Shown in pieces: positions 34,855 to 43,004 of a DNA stretch of 64,000 bases; position 1 is the stretch's first letter; every line of letters begins with the position of its first letter. The DNA is from Neolewinella agarilytica (GTDB taxonomy: Bacteria; Bacteroidota; Bacteroidia; Chitinophagales; Saprospiraceae). The translations under genes and the position numbers were made by a program. The notes below the pieces were generated by a model that made no database searches, was not told the origin of the DNA, and saw only the letters and a list, made by a program, of their open reading frames with translations. The DNA lies in NCBI RefSeq assembly GCF_900110645.1, contig NZ_FOFB01000028.1:19444-83443 (forward strand). Direction: 5' to 3'.

Positions 34855-36351
34855 TCAAAGCCCGTAAGTAATCCCAATACTGCCGCCCAGCAAAACAGCC
34901 CGCTGACGGAGCCCCGTTACGGAGGATTCCCCGAAGCGATAGTAGTGAACATCCGCTTGCAGAAGGAGCCTGGTACGGCTGTTAGGCCTCGGGCTGAACA
35001 TCAGGGAAGGTCGCAGCCGGTAGGACAGAAAGAAATCGGAAGTATCTCCAGAGGAGGAGTCATAGGTAATGACTTCGTCCGGTGCAGCCAGCGTTCGCCC
35101 GCTGGCCTGTAATTGGTAATTCAGGCCTACGCCTGCTCCCAGGCCTGCAGTGTAGCGCCCAAAGGTCTGGCGGTATTCCAATAAAACCGGGAGAGATAAA
35201 AATTGCTGGTAATTGTTGTGTGCAATCCGGCGGATGGACGTGGCCGCCGTAGTCCGGTAGGGAAAAGAAGGATGAGCCGCTACCGTATCCCGCTCAATGG
35301 TGTAGCGAAAAGTATTGTGCGTCCGCCAATACTCCAGTCCCGTATTAAGCCTGAATTTATTGGAGAGCCGGTATGAAAGTTCCAGCGAAACAGACTGGCC
35401 GAAGGTGTTGCCAACGGCAGCATTAAGAGCGTTTGCAGCATTTCCTTCGGATGGGTTCAGGTATTTCCGGAGCATCAGGCTAGTACCTGCTGAAGCGCTG
35501 AACTCCAGCTTAGCCGCACCGGCCGTTCGGAAGGTCTCCGGTGAGGGCGGGGAAAATGATACTTCAGGAAAGGCGGGGAGGTTTTCGTCGAGACTTAGCG
35601 GTTCAATGGCAAGGGAAGGAAGTGACACTCTGGCAGACAAGGCTGCAGTAGCATCGACTTCTTTTTCAACGCCAGCTTGCGCCGTGTTGGAAAATCCGGA
35701 AGGTGACGTACGCCCTTCCGCAGAAGCCGTGGATTGGCTGGCGGGCAGGTCGGTAAGCTGCAGTAAGGTGAGTCGCTCCGCTTCATTTTCGATCGATCGT
35801 GTCGCGCTTGCCGTCGTTCCGGCAGCAGCGTTTCGCTCCACTCTGGTACGACCAGTGGTCGCTCCCGAAGGAGAAGTGGACTCCACTTTGGTTTCGTTGG
35901 ATGCGGATGCGTTTTGGGGGGCGGGACCCGCAGGTGCAGAGGGATGTTTCCCGGAGGAAGCAGAGGGAGTAGCGGGCTGCGAACCAGTCTTCACAGATTC
36001 CATTTCGGAAGCAACCATCGCCTCCTGCGCACTTCCCGTAGCCAGCTTGGGCAGCTCCGCCGGAAGGTTCGGCTCACTACTCGCCACAACGGAGTCTCTT
36101 TCTGTTGCCAAGTCCGCCAGAGCGCGTTCTTGCTGACCTCCAAAGGGCCATAGCAGCAGCCCGGCCAGAATAAGCCCGCCAAGCAGCAGGCTAAGGACCA
36201 CACCCCGGAACGGAGAACCAGCAACGGGTTCCTCCTCATTCTCTGGCGGTAGTCCGGCCTCGATGTCCGCCCAAAGGTCATCCGCATCGATCTCCTCAGT
36301 GGAGGTCGCTTCGCGGAAGTGCCGTCGGATGTAATCTTCAAATAGTTTCAT
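34855..36351 (-). CDS. ECF-linked membrane protein: cytoplasmic head, one TM helix, long linker and beta-barrel-like C-terminus
   Basis: 498 residues. Residues 1-45 form a charged cytoplasmic segment (FEDYIRRHFREATSTEEIDA, DDLWADIEAGL) as in anti-sigma-like proteins. One transmembrane helix follows (VVLSLLLGGLILAGLLLWPF), then a Ser/Ala/Pro-rich disordered linker to about residue 270, then a PorT/outer-membrane-beta-barrel-like region (LEFSASAGTSLMLRKYL to GGSIGITYGL). It lies 58 bp downstream of the ECF sigma gene, so a sigma-regulating role is likely but inferred. Copy 8 of the GC-rich element is read as SAPAGPAP within the linker. An inner-membrane anchor fused to a beta-barrel is topologically odd. 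Confidence 0.7.
   Translation of the reverse strand: MKLFEDYIRRHFREATSTEEIDADDLWADIEAGLPPENEEEPVAGSPFRGVVLSLLLGGLILAGLLLWPFGGQQERALADLATERDSVVASSEPNLPAELPKLATGSAQEAMVASEMESVKTGSQPATPSASSGKHPSAPAGPAPQNASASNETKVESTSPSGATTGRTRVERNAAAGTTASATRSIENEAERLTLLQLTDLPASQSTASAEGRTSPSGFSNTAQAGVEKEVDATAALSARVSLPSLAIEPLSLDENLPAFPEVSFSPPSPETFRTAGAAKLEFSASAGTSLMLRKYLNPSEGNAANALNAAVGNTFGQSVSLELSYRLSNKFRLNTGLEYWRTHNTFRYTIERDTVAAHPSFPYRTTAATSIRRIAHNNYQQFLSLPVLLEYRQTFGRYTAGLGAGVGLNYQLQASGRTLAAPDEVITYDSSSGDTSDFFLSYRLRPSLMFSPRPNSRTRLLLQADVHYYRFGESSVTGLRQRAVLLGGSIGITYGL
35920..35938 (-). repeat. Dispersed GC-rich element, copy 8 (inside a CDS linker)
   Basis: TGCACCTGCGGGTCCCGCC on the minus strand, sense to the ECF-linked membrane gene. 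It encodes part of the Ala/Pro-rich linker. Confidence 0.6.
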
Positions 36352-36409
36352 ACTGATATTCGGGTAAATCTGTATCGTATAGTTGTACTAAGATTGGTGA
36401 GTAAAATGC

Positions 36410-37048
36410 TTACACATCCGGTAAGCCATAAACGAAGGCCTGCACCAACATGAAGGCTTGAATGCTCATCATCTCCCGCCGGAATCGTGGGTCATCCCGC
36501 AGGGGAGACTTCGGGTCGCGCACCATCTCCTGTTTCAACCAGGCTCTTGCCCGCGAAAGTCGTTTGCGGGAAAGGGCAGCGTCAATATTCAGCATCTCCG
36601 CGATTTCAGGATGCGAAAATCCATCAATTACGTTCAGGCTGAAAACGGCGTAATAGGCTTCGGGCATTCGCTTTAGCCAGATGATCAAATCATCAGTAGA
36701 CAGCTTCTCTATCACCTCCGGTGAGGTACACTGTTGGCTTCTTTCCGCGATGAGTTCTTCCGTAGCATTCTTTTGTCCGTTTGAATTTCTCTTCAGACAG
36801 TTATTGATCAGCACGCGGGTGGCCCATGTTTTGAATCCCGCCCGCGACGGATCATACTGCTCCAGCTTATGAAAAATGTTCAGGTAGCTGTCCTGCAGGG
36901 TGTCTTTCAGATCTTCCGGATTACGGAGGTAGCGTTTGGCGATGATGGTAAAGTAGGGGACCGTCAGTTCATAGAGCCGCCGTTGCGCCACCCGTTGGTT
37001 GGCGATGCAGTCGGCAATCAGTCGCTGATCAATTCCCTGGTTCATCAA
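36410..37048 (-). CDS. ECF-type RNA polymerase sigma factor
   Basis: 212 residues. Region 2 is visible in FTIIAKRYLRNPEDLKDTLQ and DSYLNIFHKLEQYDPSRAGF, with KTWATRVLINNCLKR. Region 4 is MPEAYYAVFSLNVIDGFSHP with EIAEMLNIDAALSRKRLSRA, ending in RAWLKQ. It directs RNA polymerase to a small regulon, probably including itself. The membrane protein gene follows after 58 bp on the same strand and may control it. A C-terminal tail of about 35 residues (MMSIQAFMLVQAFVYGLPDV) is longer and more hydrophobic than usual. MM at the start leaves a one-codon ambiguity. Confidence 0.92.
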   Translation of the reverse strand: MMNQGIDQRLIADCIANQRVAQRRLYELTVPYFTIIAKRYLRNPEDLKDTLQDSYLNIFHKLEQYDPSRAGFKTWATRVLINNCLKRNSNGQKNATEELIAERSQQCTSPEVIEKLSTDDLIIWLKRMPEAYYAVFSLNVIDGFSHPEIAEMLNIDAALSRKRLSRARAWLKQEMVRDPKSPLRDDPRFRREMMSIQAFMLVQAFVYGLPDV

Positions 37049-37070
37049 TTTAGTTCTTTAAATAAGGCGG

Positions 37071-37084
37071 GCCGACTAGTCGGC
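37071..37084. promoter_or_regulatory. 14-bp palindrome upstream of the ECF sigma gene
   Basis: GCCGACTAGTCGGC is a perfect dyad, 22 bp upstream of the sigma factor start codon, within wider GGCGGG/CCCGCC arms. It is a candidate operator or 5' UTR hairpin. Confidence 0.4.
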
Positions 37085-37178
37085 AAGTCTACCCGCCCTG
37101 ATCGCGGGCGAACCGCTTACCTCCTCAGGTAGTAAGGTAAGCTTCAAAGTGGTGCTACCGCTAATGTTTTTAGTTATA

Positions 37179-37462
37179 GTGTGGATAACAATTTGCACAA
37201 GCACCCCTCGACTACCATTTCACTGCGCGGCTGGCTTCGCCGGTCCACTCCCTTCGGTCGGTCGATGTACGCTCGGGGTCCGGGCCTGTGGGGTAAAGAC
37301 CGTCGACAAACTTCGCTTGAGGCGAAGTTTGTCGACGGCCTAACATTAACTCGCCGGTCACCGGGCAAAGCCCGACCTCGGTCTCTGAGCGTAGTCGAAT
37401 GGGTGTGGAGGGCGTAGTCGAGGGGCTTTTTTCTGCCCGTTTGTGCAATTTGTTAGCCACAC
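37179..37462. repeat. 284-bp inverted-repeat element (MITE-like)
   Basis: The outer arms GTGTGG(A/C)TAACAA(T/A)TTGCACAA (in pieces) and CCCCTCGACTAC match in inverted orientation at 37179 and 37462. Inside is a 17-bp perfect stem, 37300-37316 against 37322-37338 (CCGTCGACAAACTTCGC), with a 5-nt loop. It holds no believable gene. It sits between the divergent ECF sigma promoter region and the 3' end of the Cys-repeat lipoprotein gene, whose stop codon lies at its right edge. Confidence 0.75.
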
Positions 37463-38446
37463 TTAATTACACCTGCAATCCCGGCCAATCGATCCGGGAA
37501 TACTGTCTGCCGTAATACAGGCATCTCCGATGTTGAGCTGCAGGTCGGGGCAATCGAACATGCTGTTGCTTTCACAGCCACAGTCTTGGGTGACAATTCC
37601 TGCTCCTCCCGCAGGGGTGCGGCAGGCATCCCCGACGTTGGCCTCTAATTCCGGACAGTCAAAAGCTCCTGAGCCATCTCCAATACATTCACAGCGTTCA
37701 TTTACTATGCCTAAGTTACCATTACTAAGCGTACAGGTATCCCTGACATTCAGTTGGAGGTCGGGGCAATCAAAAGTATTCCCTCCTCCCAAACACTCAC
37801 AGTCTCCGGAAAGGATGCCAAAAGAGCCATCGGCCAGCATGCAGGAATCGCGAAAATTCAGCATCAATTCAGGGCAGTCATAAGTAGTGGTTACTGCTTC
37901 ACAGTTACAGTTCTCGTCAATAAAACCTTCCCCTCCGCCTGGCACCCGGCAGGCATCGTTATAGTTCGCCTGTAGCTCCGGGCAGTCGAAGGTATTCCCG
38001 TTTCCTAAGCACTCGCAATCCTCGCTGGCAATGCCGAAGTCACCGTTGTCAAGTCTGCAGGTATCCCCAATATTGGTTTCTAAGCGAGGGCAGTCAAAAT
38101 CCGTGGAAGAACCGCCGAGACACACACAGTCTCCGGAAAGAATACCAAGGGTGCCGTCCGCATTCATACAAGTATCCCGGAAGTTGAGCTCCCATTCAGG
38201 GCAGTCAAAAATATTCCCCAGCGTATCGCCCCGGCATTCACAGTCTTCGGTCACTACGCCAAAAAACGTCTGCGGAGCGCCAAGGATGGTCAGCTCACAG
38301 CTGTCCCCGAAATTGAGTTGTATCTCCGGGCAATCCAGAATGGGGTTGAGTTCAAATTCATCCGTTTCAAAAATCCCACAGGAAGAAAAAATGGCGGAAG
38401 CGGCCAGGAAAAAGATCATGCCGTAGGATAAAATACGAAATTGCAT
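37463..38446 (-). CDS. Cys-rich tandem-repeat lipoprotein
   Basis: 327 residues from ATG 38446, chosen because it yields a lipoprotein signal (LAASAIFSSC). The mature part is about eight tandem repeats of 36-40 residues with the consensus FDCPxLxxNxGDxC, about 10 residues, G(I/F)xxxDCxC, short Gly/Asn spacer. Each has four Cys, so probably two disulfides per unit. This kind of repeat occurs on surface proteins of Saprospiria and relatives, where it often lies beside enzymatic domains; here it forms nearly the whole protein. The probable role is a cell-surface spacer or adhesive stalk (inference). Confidence 0.85.
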   Translation of the reverse strand: MQFRILSYGMIFFLAASAIFSSCGIFETDEFELNPILDCPEIQLNFGDSCELTILGAPQTFFGVVTEDCECRGDTLGNIFDCPEWELNFRDTCMNADGTLGILSGDCVCLGGSSTDFDCPRLETNIGDTCRLDNGDFGIASEDCECLGNGNTFDCPELQANYNDACRVPGGGEGFIDENCNCEAVTTTYDCPELMLNFRDSCMLADGSFGILSGDCECLGGGNTFDCPDLQLNVRDTCTLSNGNLGIVNERCECIGDGSGAFDCPELEANVGDACRTPAGGAGIVTQDCGCESNSMFDCPDLQLNIGDACITADSIPGSIGRDCRCN

Positions 38447-38626
38447 AAAGCGAAGTTTCTTTGGTTTGCAAAATGAATACAGCCCGTTCAGGAGCTGCTT
38501 TCGGGTACTTATATCCGCCCATTGAATAAAGTGTGACAGCAAAGCCAAAAAATATTTTTCTTTTCTTTAGTGCTTTGAGCCAATGAGTTCATCTCCGTTG
38601 ATTCGCATAAACAGCGCTTCTGATTT

Positions 38627-38649
38627 ACTCGGAATACAATTCTTCGACC
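38627..38649 (+). repeat. 23-bp shared motif, copy A
   Basis: ACTCGGAATACAATTC(T)TCGACC occurs here and, with one change, at 45421-45443. Both lie within 20 bp upstream of a start codon (38665 and 45445), so the motif may be a shared leader or operator, or the end of a small mobile palindrome. Confidence 0.6.
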
Positions 38650-38664
38650 GAAATAATTGATCTC

Positions 38665-39579
38665 ATGCAGCTAGGCTACGTTACCGCTATTCTCCCCGAG
38701 CTTTCCCTGGAAGAGCACCTCGCCTTCGCCGCTGAAGTGGGTTATGACTGTCTGGAAGTCATGTGCTGGCCACCCGGCAAGGCAGAACGCCGCTACGCCG
38801 GCGTTACCCACATTGACATCAGCCGGCTCGATGAAGCTGGCATTGAGGAGATTGTCGATTTACAGAAAAAGTACGGCGTCAGCATCAGTTCCCTGGGCTA
38901 CTATCCGAACCCGCTGGCTGCGGATGAGGCGGAGGCAAAAGTGTATACCGATCACATCCTGGCGCTAATCGACGCCGCTGCCGCTCTTAGCATCAACTGC
39001 GTTACCACTTTTGTTGGCCGGGACAAAAACCGCACCATCGAAGAACAGTGGCCCCGCTTTCTGGCAACCTGGCGCCCAATTGTGTCATACGCCGAAGAGA
39101 AAGGTGTCTCCATCGGCATCGAGAACTGCCCCATGCGTTTCACGAAAGACGAGTGGCCGGGCGGCACGAACCTGGCCATCAGCCCCGCCGTTTGGGAGCG
39201 GATGTGGGCTGACATCCCCAATGCTAACTGGGGGCTGAACTATGACCCCAGCCATTTTATCCTTCAGCACATGGACTACACCCTCCCCTTCCGGGATTAC
39301 CCGGAGCGGATGATTCACGTACACGCCAAGGATGCGCGTATCGACGTTGACAAACGAAACCGTCATGGTGTATTCAGCCATCCCAACCTTTGGCATACGC
39401 CAAAGATTCCCGGGCTGGGCGATGTGGATTGGGGGCGCTTCGTTGGCTACCTGCGCGAGACCGGCTACGACGGCGCCATCTGCGTGGAGGTGGAAGACCG
39501 GACTTTTGAGGGCGACACGGAGCTGCGTAAGGCCAGCTTACGGCAGAGTTACCGGCATTTACGGCAGTTTGTGGGGTAA
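38665..39579 (+). CDS. Sugar phosphate isomerase/epimerase (xylose-isomerase-like TIM barrel)
   Basis: 304 residues of AP_endonuc_2 fold. Metal ligands are in GIENCPMRF (Glu), [11 protein letters not shown] (Asp and His), [11 protein letters not shown] (His) and [11 protein letters not shown] (Glu), the classic order for this superfamily. It probably isomerises or epimerises a keto-sugar or inositol derivative in the cytoplasm. Such enzymes commonly act with Gfo/Idh/MocA oxidoreductases, two of which lie about 15 kb away in this window, but no direct linkage is shown. Start ATG 38665. Confidence 0.9.
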   Translation: MQLGYVTAILPELSLEEHLAFAAEVGYDCLEVMCWPPGKAERRYAGVTHIDISRLDEAGIEEIVDLQKKYGVSISSLGYYPNPLAADEAEAKVYTDHILALIDAAAALSINCVTTFVGRDKNRTIEEQWPRFLATWRPIVSYAEEKGVSIGIENCPMRFTKDEWPGGTNLAISPAVWERMWADIPNANWGLNYDPSHFILQHMDYTLPFRDYPERMIHVHAKDARIDVDKRNRHGVFSHPNLWHTPKIPGLGDVDWGRFVGYLRETGYDGAICVEVEDRTFEGDTELRKASLRQSYRHLRQFVG

Positions 39580-39603
39580 CTGCCTCCTTCGGGTGCAGCG
39601 ATC

Positions 39604-40086
39604 CTACTGCTTTTCAATTTCCACCTTCACCGAATCGAGGCTTTCCATCAGCTTATCAAGGCCGCCTTTAAGGATTCCACTAAGCTCTTCGCCTTCGGGC
39701 AGCTTATCGATGATGTCTTTCATTTCATCTTTAGAAGGCATCTCCTTACTGATCTTATCGATGGCTTCGTCTACTTCACCCCGGGTGGGAGCATCTTCAG
39801 CAATTTTATCGATGGCCTCATCGATCTTACGATCCAATTCCTCATCGGTAGGCCATTCCGCCAGCAGTTTGTCCAGCTCCGCCCGGGCTTCTGCCTGCTC
39901 GTCGGCGGGCATTTCAGCAATTTTCTTTTCTGCCATCCGCTTGAACTCCTCCTTAGTCGGGAGCTTTTCCTGAATGGCGTCCACGTAGCCCTTAATGGCG
40001 TCAGAATCCATGATCCCATCAGCCGTACAGGAGGTGAAGGTCAAAGCAAATACGGCCATGAGGCAAAAAGTAAGCAGCTTACGCAT
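39604..40086 (-). CDS. Helical lipoprotein of unknown function
   Basis: 160 residues. The lipoprotein signal is FCLMAVFALTFTSC. The mature part is acidic and almost entirely helical, with recurring 20-30-residue blocks that share a pattern (KLPTKEEFKRMAEKKIAEMP, EWPTDEELDRKIDEAIDKIA, DAPTRGEVDEAIDKISKEMP, MPSKDEMKDIIDKLPEGEEL), each opening with (L/W/A/M)P(T/S). It reads as a tandem helical repeat anchored to a membrane. No family recognised. Confidence 0.65.
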   Translation of the reverse strand: MRKLLTFCLMAVFALTFTSCTADGIMDSDAIKGYVDAIQEKLPTKEEFKRMAEKKIAEMPADEQAEARAELDKLLAEWPTDEELDRKIDEAIDKIAEDAPTRGEVDEAIDKISKEMPSKDEMKDIIDKLPEGEELSGILKGGLDKLMESLDSVKVEIEKQ

Positions 40087-40196
40087 AGTATCGGATGTTA
40101 TTGGTTTGTGTGTTTATTGACTGAACCGCCTGCATGTTACGGGCAGCGACAACGAATTACACTTCCTATCGACTAATGTAGGGAAAATGTCGATGA

Positions 40197-40214
40197 GGCG
40201 CGGGCGCGGGTGCA
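40197..40214 (-). repeat. Dispersed GC-rich element, copy 9 (diverged)
   Basis: TGCACCCGCGCCCGCGCC on the minus strand, two changes from the reference. It is 110 bp upstream of the helical lipoprotein gene and points toward it. Confidence 0.5.
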
Positions 40215-40309
40215 AGGGGGGGCATCCCGAGAGGCAAAGGGAAAGTGTTTGGAATTGTTTACTGACATAAATGCTGCGAACAAATAAGCCTTGCTCCTTA
40301 AACCTCCCC

Positions 40310-40327
40310 TGCACCTGCGTCCGCGCC
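40310..40327 (+). repeat. Dispersed GC-rich element, copy 10
   Basis: TGCACCTGCGTCCGCGCC (CCC on both sides), immediately upstream of the -7 element at 40339 that serves the ABC-F gene. Confidence 0.75.
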
Positions 40328-40338
40328 CATATTTTGGC

Positions 40339-40346
40339 TATCTTTG
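40339..40346 (+). promoter_or_regulatory. -7 element TATCTTTG of the ABC-F gene
   Basis: A perfect TAnnTTTG match 38 nt before the ATG at 40385. The dispersed element at 40310-40327 covers the spacer and -33 region, so it could influence this promoter. Confidence 0.6.
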
Positions 40347-40384
40347 CGCCCGTTTTCCGGCCTTTACCGACCAAACTATAAACT

Positions 40385-42313
40385 ATGCTTTCCGCTACCG
40401 GCATTTACCAACAATACGGTGATCGGGTCTTATTTGACCACGTATCCTTCGTCGTTATGCCCCGCGACAAAGTAGGCCTGGTGGGTCGTAACGGCGCGGG
40501 CAAATCGACGATGCTTAAGATCATCGCCGGAGATATCGGCTGCGACGAAGGCAAGGTCGTTCGTTCCACCGGATCCACTCTCGGCTTTCTCCATCAGGAG
40601 ATGGACATGCCCTCCGGCAACACCGTTATGGAGGAAACGCTGACGGCTTTTGCCCACATCCAGCAAATGGAGGACCGCCTGGCGGAGATCAACAAAGAAA
40701 TGGAAACGCGCACCGATTACGAGAGCGATTCCTACGCCAATATGATCGAGGAGTTCACCAGCCTTACCGAGCGCTTCTCCCTCGTTGGTGGCATCACGAT
40801 GGAAGCAGAAGCCGAACGCGTCCTGAAGGGCCTGGGCTTTAAACAGGGAGACTTCGCCCGCCCCACTACCGAATTTTCCGGTGGCTGGCAGATGCGGATC
40901 ATCCTGGCTAAAATGCTGCTGCAGCGCCCGGATTTCCTGCTGCTCGATGAGCCGACGAACCACCTCGACATCGAGTCCATCATCTGGCTCGAACAATGGC
41001 TGACGACTTACACCGGCGCCGTGATCACCATTAGTCACGACCGGCAGTTCCTGGACAATGTCACCAACCGCACCCTGGAAATTGACATGGGCAAGGTGTA
41101 CGATTATAAAGCCGGCTACAGCAAGTTCGTCGAACTGCAAAAAGACCGCCGAGAAAAGGCGGAAGCCGCTTACGAGAACCAGCAAAAGGTCATTGCGGAA
41201 AAAGAAAAAACCATCAACCGATTCATGGCCAAGGCCACGAAAACGAAGATGGCACAGTCGATGCAAAAGCAGCTCGACAAAGTCGAGCGCATCGAGCTCG
41301 ACCAGACGAACAACGCGGTGATGAACCTCCGCTTCCCGAAAGCGCCGCGCAGCGGCGCCGTGACGCTCAACGCCAAAAACGTTACGAAAAGCTACGGCGA
41401 CCTCAACGTTTTGCGGGGCGTTGACCTGAAGATTGACCGTGGAGACCGCGTCTCCTTCGTTGGCCAAAACGGCCAGGGAAAAACAACACTGGCCAAAATT
41501 CTGATCGGCCTCATCCCGGCTAACGATGGCGATATTGAGCTCGGTCACAACGTCGAAGTCGGTTACTACGCCCAAAACCAGGCCGAAGAGCTCGACGGCA
41601 AAAAGACCTTGCTGGAAACTATGGAGGAGGCCAGCCCACCCGAAATGCGGACGCGGCTTCGCCAGATCCTGGGTTCTTTCCTCTTTAGCGGGGAAGATGT
41701 GGACAAGAAGGTCTCCGTCCTCTCCGGTGGAGAACGCGCCCGCCTGGCGCTCGCCTGTATGCTGCTGCGCCCCTTCAACCTGCTGGTGCTTGACGAACCG
41801 ACGAACCACCTCGACATGGTGAGTAAGGACATGCTGAAGCACGCCGTGCAAAATTTTGACGGCACCCTGATCGTCGTTAGTCACGACCGGGAGTTCCTCG
41901 CCGGCCTCACGGATCGGACCATCGAGTTCCGCGACCATAAACTCTACGAGCACCTGGGAGATATCAACTTCTTCCTCGAACGCCGGCAAATCGACAATAT
42001 GCGGGCCGTGGAGCTGGAGAAAAGCAAAGCAGATTCATCCGCAGCTCCTTCCGGTAAATCCGCTCCGGCCAAAAAAGCTTCCAACCTCAGCCACGAAGAA
42101 AAACGCCGGCTGGAAAAAGACATTGGGAACGCAGAACGCCGGATTGAACGGTTGGAAAAAGACATCGAAAAGATTCACCTGCAGATGTCTAACCCCGAAT
42201 TCTACAACGACGAAAAACGCGTAGAAAAAACCACCGCAGAGCTGAAGGCTAAGCAAGACGAGCTCGATGAAGTGATGGAAAAGTGGGAAGCAGCCAGTGA
42301 GGCGCTGGGCTAG
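40385..42313 (+). CDS. ABC-F family ATPase (EttA/Uup/YdiF-like)
   Basis: 642 residues with two ABC domains and no membrane segments. Walker A: GRNGAGKST (about 34-42) and GQNGQGKTT. Signatures: FSGGWQMR and LSGGERAR. Walker B: FLLLDEPTNHLD and LLVLDEPTNHLD. The linker between them is the long charged P-site tRNA interaction helix region (DRREKAEAAYENQQKVIAEK). The C-terminal about 100 residues form a coiled coil (EEKRRLEKDIGNAERRIERL) after a Ser/Ala-rich stretch, as in Uup. ABC-F proteins act on the ribosome to control translation or resolve stalling. The gene is followed by a minisatellite. Confidence 0.95.
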   Translation: MLSATGIYQQYGDRVLFDHVSFVVMPRDKVGLVGRNGAGKSTMLKIIAGDIGCDEGKVVRSTGSTLGFLHQEMDMPSGNTVMEETLTAFAHIQQMEDRLAEINKEMETRTDYESDSYANMIEEFTSLTERFSLVGGITMEAEAERVLKGLGFKQGDFARPTTEFSGGWQMRIILAKMLLQRPDFLLLDEPTNHLDIESIIWLEQWLTTYTGAVITISHDRQFLDNVTNRTLEIDMGKVYDYKAGYSKFVELQKDRREKAEAAYENQQKVIAEKEKTINRFMAKATKTKMAQSMQKQLDKVERIELDQTNNAVMNLRFPKAPRSGAVTLNAKNVTKSYGDLNVLRGVDLKIDRGDRVSFVGQNGQGKTTLAKILIGLIPANDGDIELGHNVEVGYYAQNQAEELDGKKTLLETMEEASPPEMRTRLRQILGSFLFSGEDVDKKVSVLSGGERARLALACMLLRPFNLLVLDEPTNHLDMVSKDMLKHAVQNFDGTLIVVSHDREFLAGLTDRTIEFRDHKLYEHLGDINFFLERRQIDNMRAVELEKSKADSSAAPSGKSAPAKKASNLSHEEKRRLEKDIGNAERRIERLEKDIEKIHLQMSNPEFYNDEKRVEKTTAELKAKQDELDEVMEKWEAASEALG

Positions 42314-42389
42314 GAATGTAGTATGGTAGTTTTGTAGTAGTGTAGTGCTACCGCATGTGACAGTAATAGATTGCCATGCGACAGCCCTA

Positions 42390-42832
42390 CATCCTAATCC
42401 CAGTCGCGCAGCGACGTGCCGGCCTCTCGCGGCAGCCACTACAATACTACATTCCTGATCCCAGTCGCGCAGCGACGTGCCGGCCTCTCGCGGCAGACAC
42501 TACAGTACTACATTCCTGATCCCAGTCGCGCAGCGACGTGCCGGCCTCTCGCGGCAGCCACTACAATACTACATCCTAATCCCAGTCGCGCAGCGACGTG
42601 CCGGCCTCTCGCGGCAGACACTACAGTACTACATTCCTGATCCCAGTCGCGCAGCGACGTGCCGGCCTCTCGCGGCAGCCACTACAATACTACATTCCTG
42701 ATCCCAGTCGCGCAGCGACGTGCCGGCCTCTCGCGGCAGCCACTACAATACTACATCCTAATCCCAGTCGCGCAGCGACGTGCCGGCCTCTCGCGGCAGC
42801 CACTACAATACTACCGCCTACAATACTACACT
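42390..42832. repeat. 61-bp minisatellite, seven copies
   Basis: The conserved part (CCCAGTCGCGCAGCGACGTG plus CCGGCCTCTCGCGGCAG) starts at 42399, 42460, 42521, 42581, 42642, 42703 and 42763, giving a period of 60-61 bp. Linkers (CACTACAATACTACAT type) come in three versions, and the order suggests a three-unit higher-order repeat. Copies are nearly identical. Because 61 is not a multiple of 3, all frames are open in places, but no protein is credible. It begins 77 bp after the ABC-F stop codon. Confidence 0.95.
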
Positions 42833-43004
42833 CCCCCCACCCCTCCCAATATTATTTGTCGTCAAAGGCCAAAGGCTTCATAAAAAGGCTAGAGAATTTT
42901 CTTCTGCGATACTTTTATCGCCGCGCAAACGTATATTGAGTACACGATTGCCACTACGTCAAGCCCACCACCACTCTTTTTTCGATTTTAGCCCCAATTT
43001 GACG
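42833..43004. other. Leader region of the transglutaminase-like gene
   Basis: AT-rich after the minisatellite ends, with TACTTTTATC-like sequence at about 42909-42918 that could be a promoter. No further feature seen. Confidence 0.35.

Noticed and set aside
21466..39579. One sugar-catabolic cluster joining the Gfo/Idh/MocA pair and the sugar isomerase
   Set aside because: They lie about 15 kb apart with many unrelated genes between, so a shared pathway is only a possibility.
40430..41989. A 519-codon minus-strand frame opposite the ABC-F gene
   Set aside because: It is a shadow of a strongly conserved gene; its protein has no recognisable domain.
42399..42800. CRISPR-like array of seven 37-bp repeats with 24-bp spacers
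   Set aside because: The 'spacers' are near-identical (three linker versions), the unit is not a typical CRISPR repeat, and no cas genes are present. It is a minisatellite.
42416..42939. Overlapping short proteins reading MPASRG... through the minisatellite
   Set aside because: They arise from open frames in a 61-bp repeat, use GTG starts and have no plausible function.
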